Shown: positions 62,704-64,000 of the stretch, piece after piece
How positions within the stretch are numbered: the stretch's first letter is position 1
Layout of the letters: each line of letters begins with the position of its first letter
From: Euryodendron excelsum
Taxonomy: Eukaryota > Streptophyta > Magnoliopsida > Ericales > Pentaphylacaceae
Direction: 5' to 3'
NCBI GenBank assembly: GCA_033060915.1
Contig: CM065394.1
Coordinates: 29,338,501 to 29,402,500 of the forward strand
DNA length: 64,000 nucleotides
The notes under the pieces: generated by a model
Seen by the model: the letters and a program-made list of their open reading frames with translations, nothing else
Databases searched by the model: none
What the model was told of the DNA's origin: nothing
Program-made: the position numbers and the translations under genes

Positions 62704-63255
62704 CAGGGACGGATCCAATAATTTTTATTAGTGGGGGCAAAAATTTACACAGAATTATACATGTAATTTTTTTTTAATTGACACTATTTTTTCCTTTGAT
62801 AAATAATGAGATAATTATATTAAGGATGCCAAAAGAGAGACACTGCCTCTGTACAAAAGTTGTACACAATAACCCCATCAAAAACCTTAACACATATTTC
62901 ACTAGTTAAGGTTCAAAATTTTGAAAAGAAATTTTGGGATTTAAGTAACCAAAAGATTATAGATATATATAATGAAGAGTTAATCGGGATTGTGTTATTT
63001 ATTTAGCTAAATAATAAAGAGTTAATGTCATACACATTTTTTTGTTATAGATATAATAATATTCAGTGGGGCAAATATAGGTATTAGTAAATAAGAAGAA
63101 ATCAAATGTAAATGATTATAAATTTAGTGGGGCAAAACATACATTTGTAACTTAGGATCAAATAAATACGCATAATTTTTTTAAAAAAAATAGAGGAAGT
63201 AGCCAATCCAGTGGGGGTAGCTACCGCCACTAGACCCTTCTTCCATCTGCCCTTC
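62704..63255. mobile_element. hAT-like MITE, about 550 bp
   Basis: The left end is CAGGGACGGATCC followed by AGTGGGGGCAAAA; the right end is GGGGGTAGCTACCGCCACTAG then CCATCTGCCCTTC. The flanks TTTGCATG (62696-62703) and TTTGTAAG (63256-63263) agree at 6 of 8 positions. No coding frame. Confidence 0.5.
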
Positions 63256-63263
63256 TTTGTAAG

Positions 63264-64000
63264 TATATATAAATAAATATATTTTAATGTAACACAACAT
63301 AATTTTAATAACTATGACCTCATCTATTCATTGATTGATGTAATAAAATTTTTTGTATTAACTATGAAATTGAGAGAATTCAAATCCAAGGTAGAATATA
63401 AATGTAAAGGTATACAACTATTGTGAAATGAAAGGGAATGACTGCATGAGATACATGAGGATACACAGTGGCCGGTTAAATATTTGTAACTCAGTACATT
63501 AAGAGACCCAAAACTCACTCGTCAATCACTACGGGCACTGAGAGACTCAATTGTAGAATTAAATAATTTCATTTTAAATTAGCTGATTTAAAATTTGTCA
63601 ATCTGTGCAGAGTCAATTCAAGATTTGTCTAAACGCCTCATAAAATGGTTTGTTGATAACCTAATTTTGAAATAGGTCTCTTTCAAAAGAAACGTCTAAA
63701 TTTATAATCTTATAAAGAAATATATTTTTAGGATTTTGTTTCATTTGTAAAACCAAAGACATGAGTTATATAATTCATAAATGAGCGAATGAGACAACCA
63801 AGTAGGGCCAGTCTCTCCAACGGCTAACACATGTTACAGAACATTTGAATATGACGATAAAATATAATTTAACCAACTAATATCTCAGACCAATAAAGGG
63901 TTTGTTCAGCAGGTTCAATTCGGTGCCTTCAGGGATAATTCTCAGGTTTCAATCTCTTATTCATCGTTGGGGTTACACTTACTTTGTAAGACTTTCAGCG
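63264..64000. other. Gene-free right edge
   Basis: AT-rich. The last 100 bases hold TTGTTCAGCAGGTTCAATTCG and GGTTTCAATCTC, faintly like tRNA-derived SINE boxes. Nothing else is recognised. Confidence 0.35.

Noticed and set aside
1..64000. CRISPR arrays, operons, prokaryotic signals, tRNA or rRNA genes
   Set aside because: The DNA is of plant nuclear type. The direct repeats are LTRs, microsatellites and transposon arrays, and no complete tRNA or rRNA was seen by eye.

Overview
This window looks like nuclear DNA of a eudicot plant, perhaps woody (this is inference from gene families and transposon types). Genes carry introns, spacers are AT-rich, and the recognisable families are plant ones: DUF868, NRT3/NAR2, CYP71, plant beta-xylosidase and LysM receptor kinase. 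GA/TC and TA microsatellites are frequent. The species cannot be named from the sequence alone.

Intact genes lie in the left third. They are an intronless DUF868 gene (2176-3141, +); a nine-exon gene on the minus strand (11018 to 5082) whose exons join in phase into 657 codons and whose C-terminal half resembles Prune/DHH-type phosphoesterases but lacks the catalytic DHH triad; a two-exon NRT3/NAR2-type partner of high-affinity nitrate transporters (18180-19134, +); and, tail to tail with it, an intronless manganese-dependent ADP-ribose/CDP-alcohol diphosphatase (20895-19933, -). I see no evidence that these four genes act in one pathway.

The rest is mostly transposons and broken genes. Several non-autonomous DNA transposons have readable ends and target duplications: a 79-bp Mutator-like miniature (748-826), hAT-like elements (14139-15438, 24811-26374, 62704-63255, probably 43713-44241 and 44555-44901), and smaller MITE families. 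An old LTR retrotransposon of about 7.5 kb (28952-36434) contains a poly(A)-tailed LINE fragment. A 4.6-kb CACTA element (39043-43672, CAT duplication) carries pieces of a GH3 beta-xylosidase gene with introns, so it is a gene-capturing CACTA.

The right part holds a LysM receptor-like kinase pseudogene (46679-48505) and a CYP71-type P450 pseudogene (60281 to 51696, -). A 6.9-kb Ty1/copia element with 1.08-kb LTRs sits in exon 1 of the P450, flanked by a perfect 5-bp GGTGG duplication. This copia element lacks a standard initiator-tRNA primer site: the 16 bases at the usual primer position are exactly complementary to a stretch inside its own LTR, which suggests self-priming. The last 3.7 kb is gene-free.
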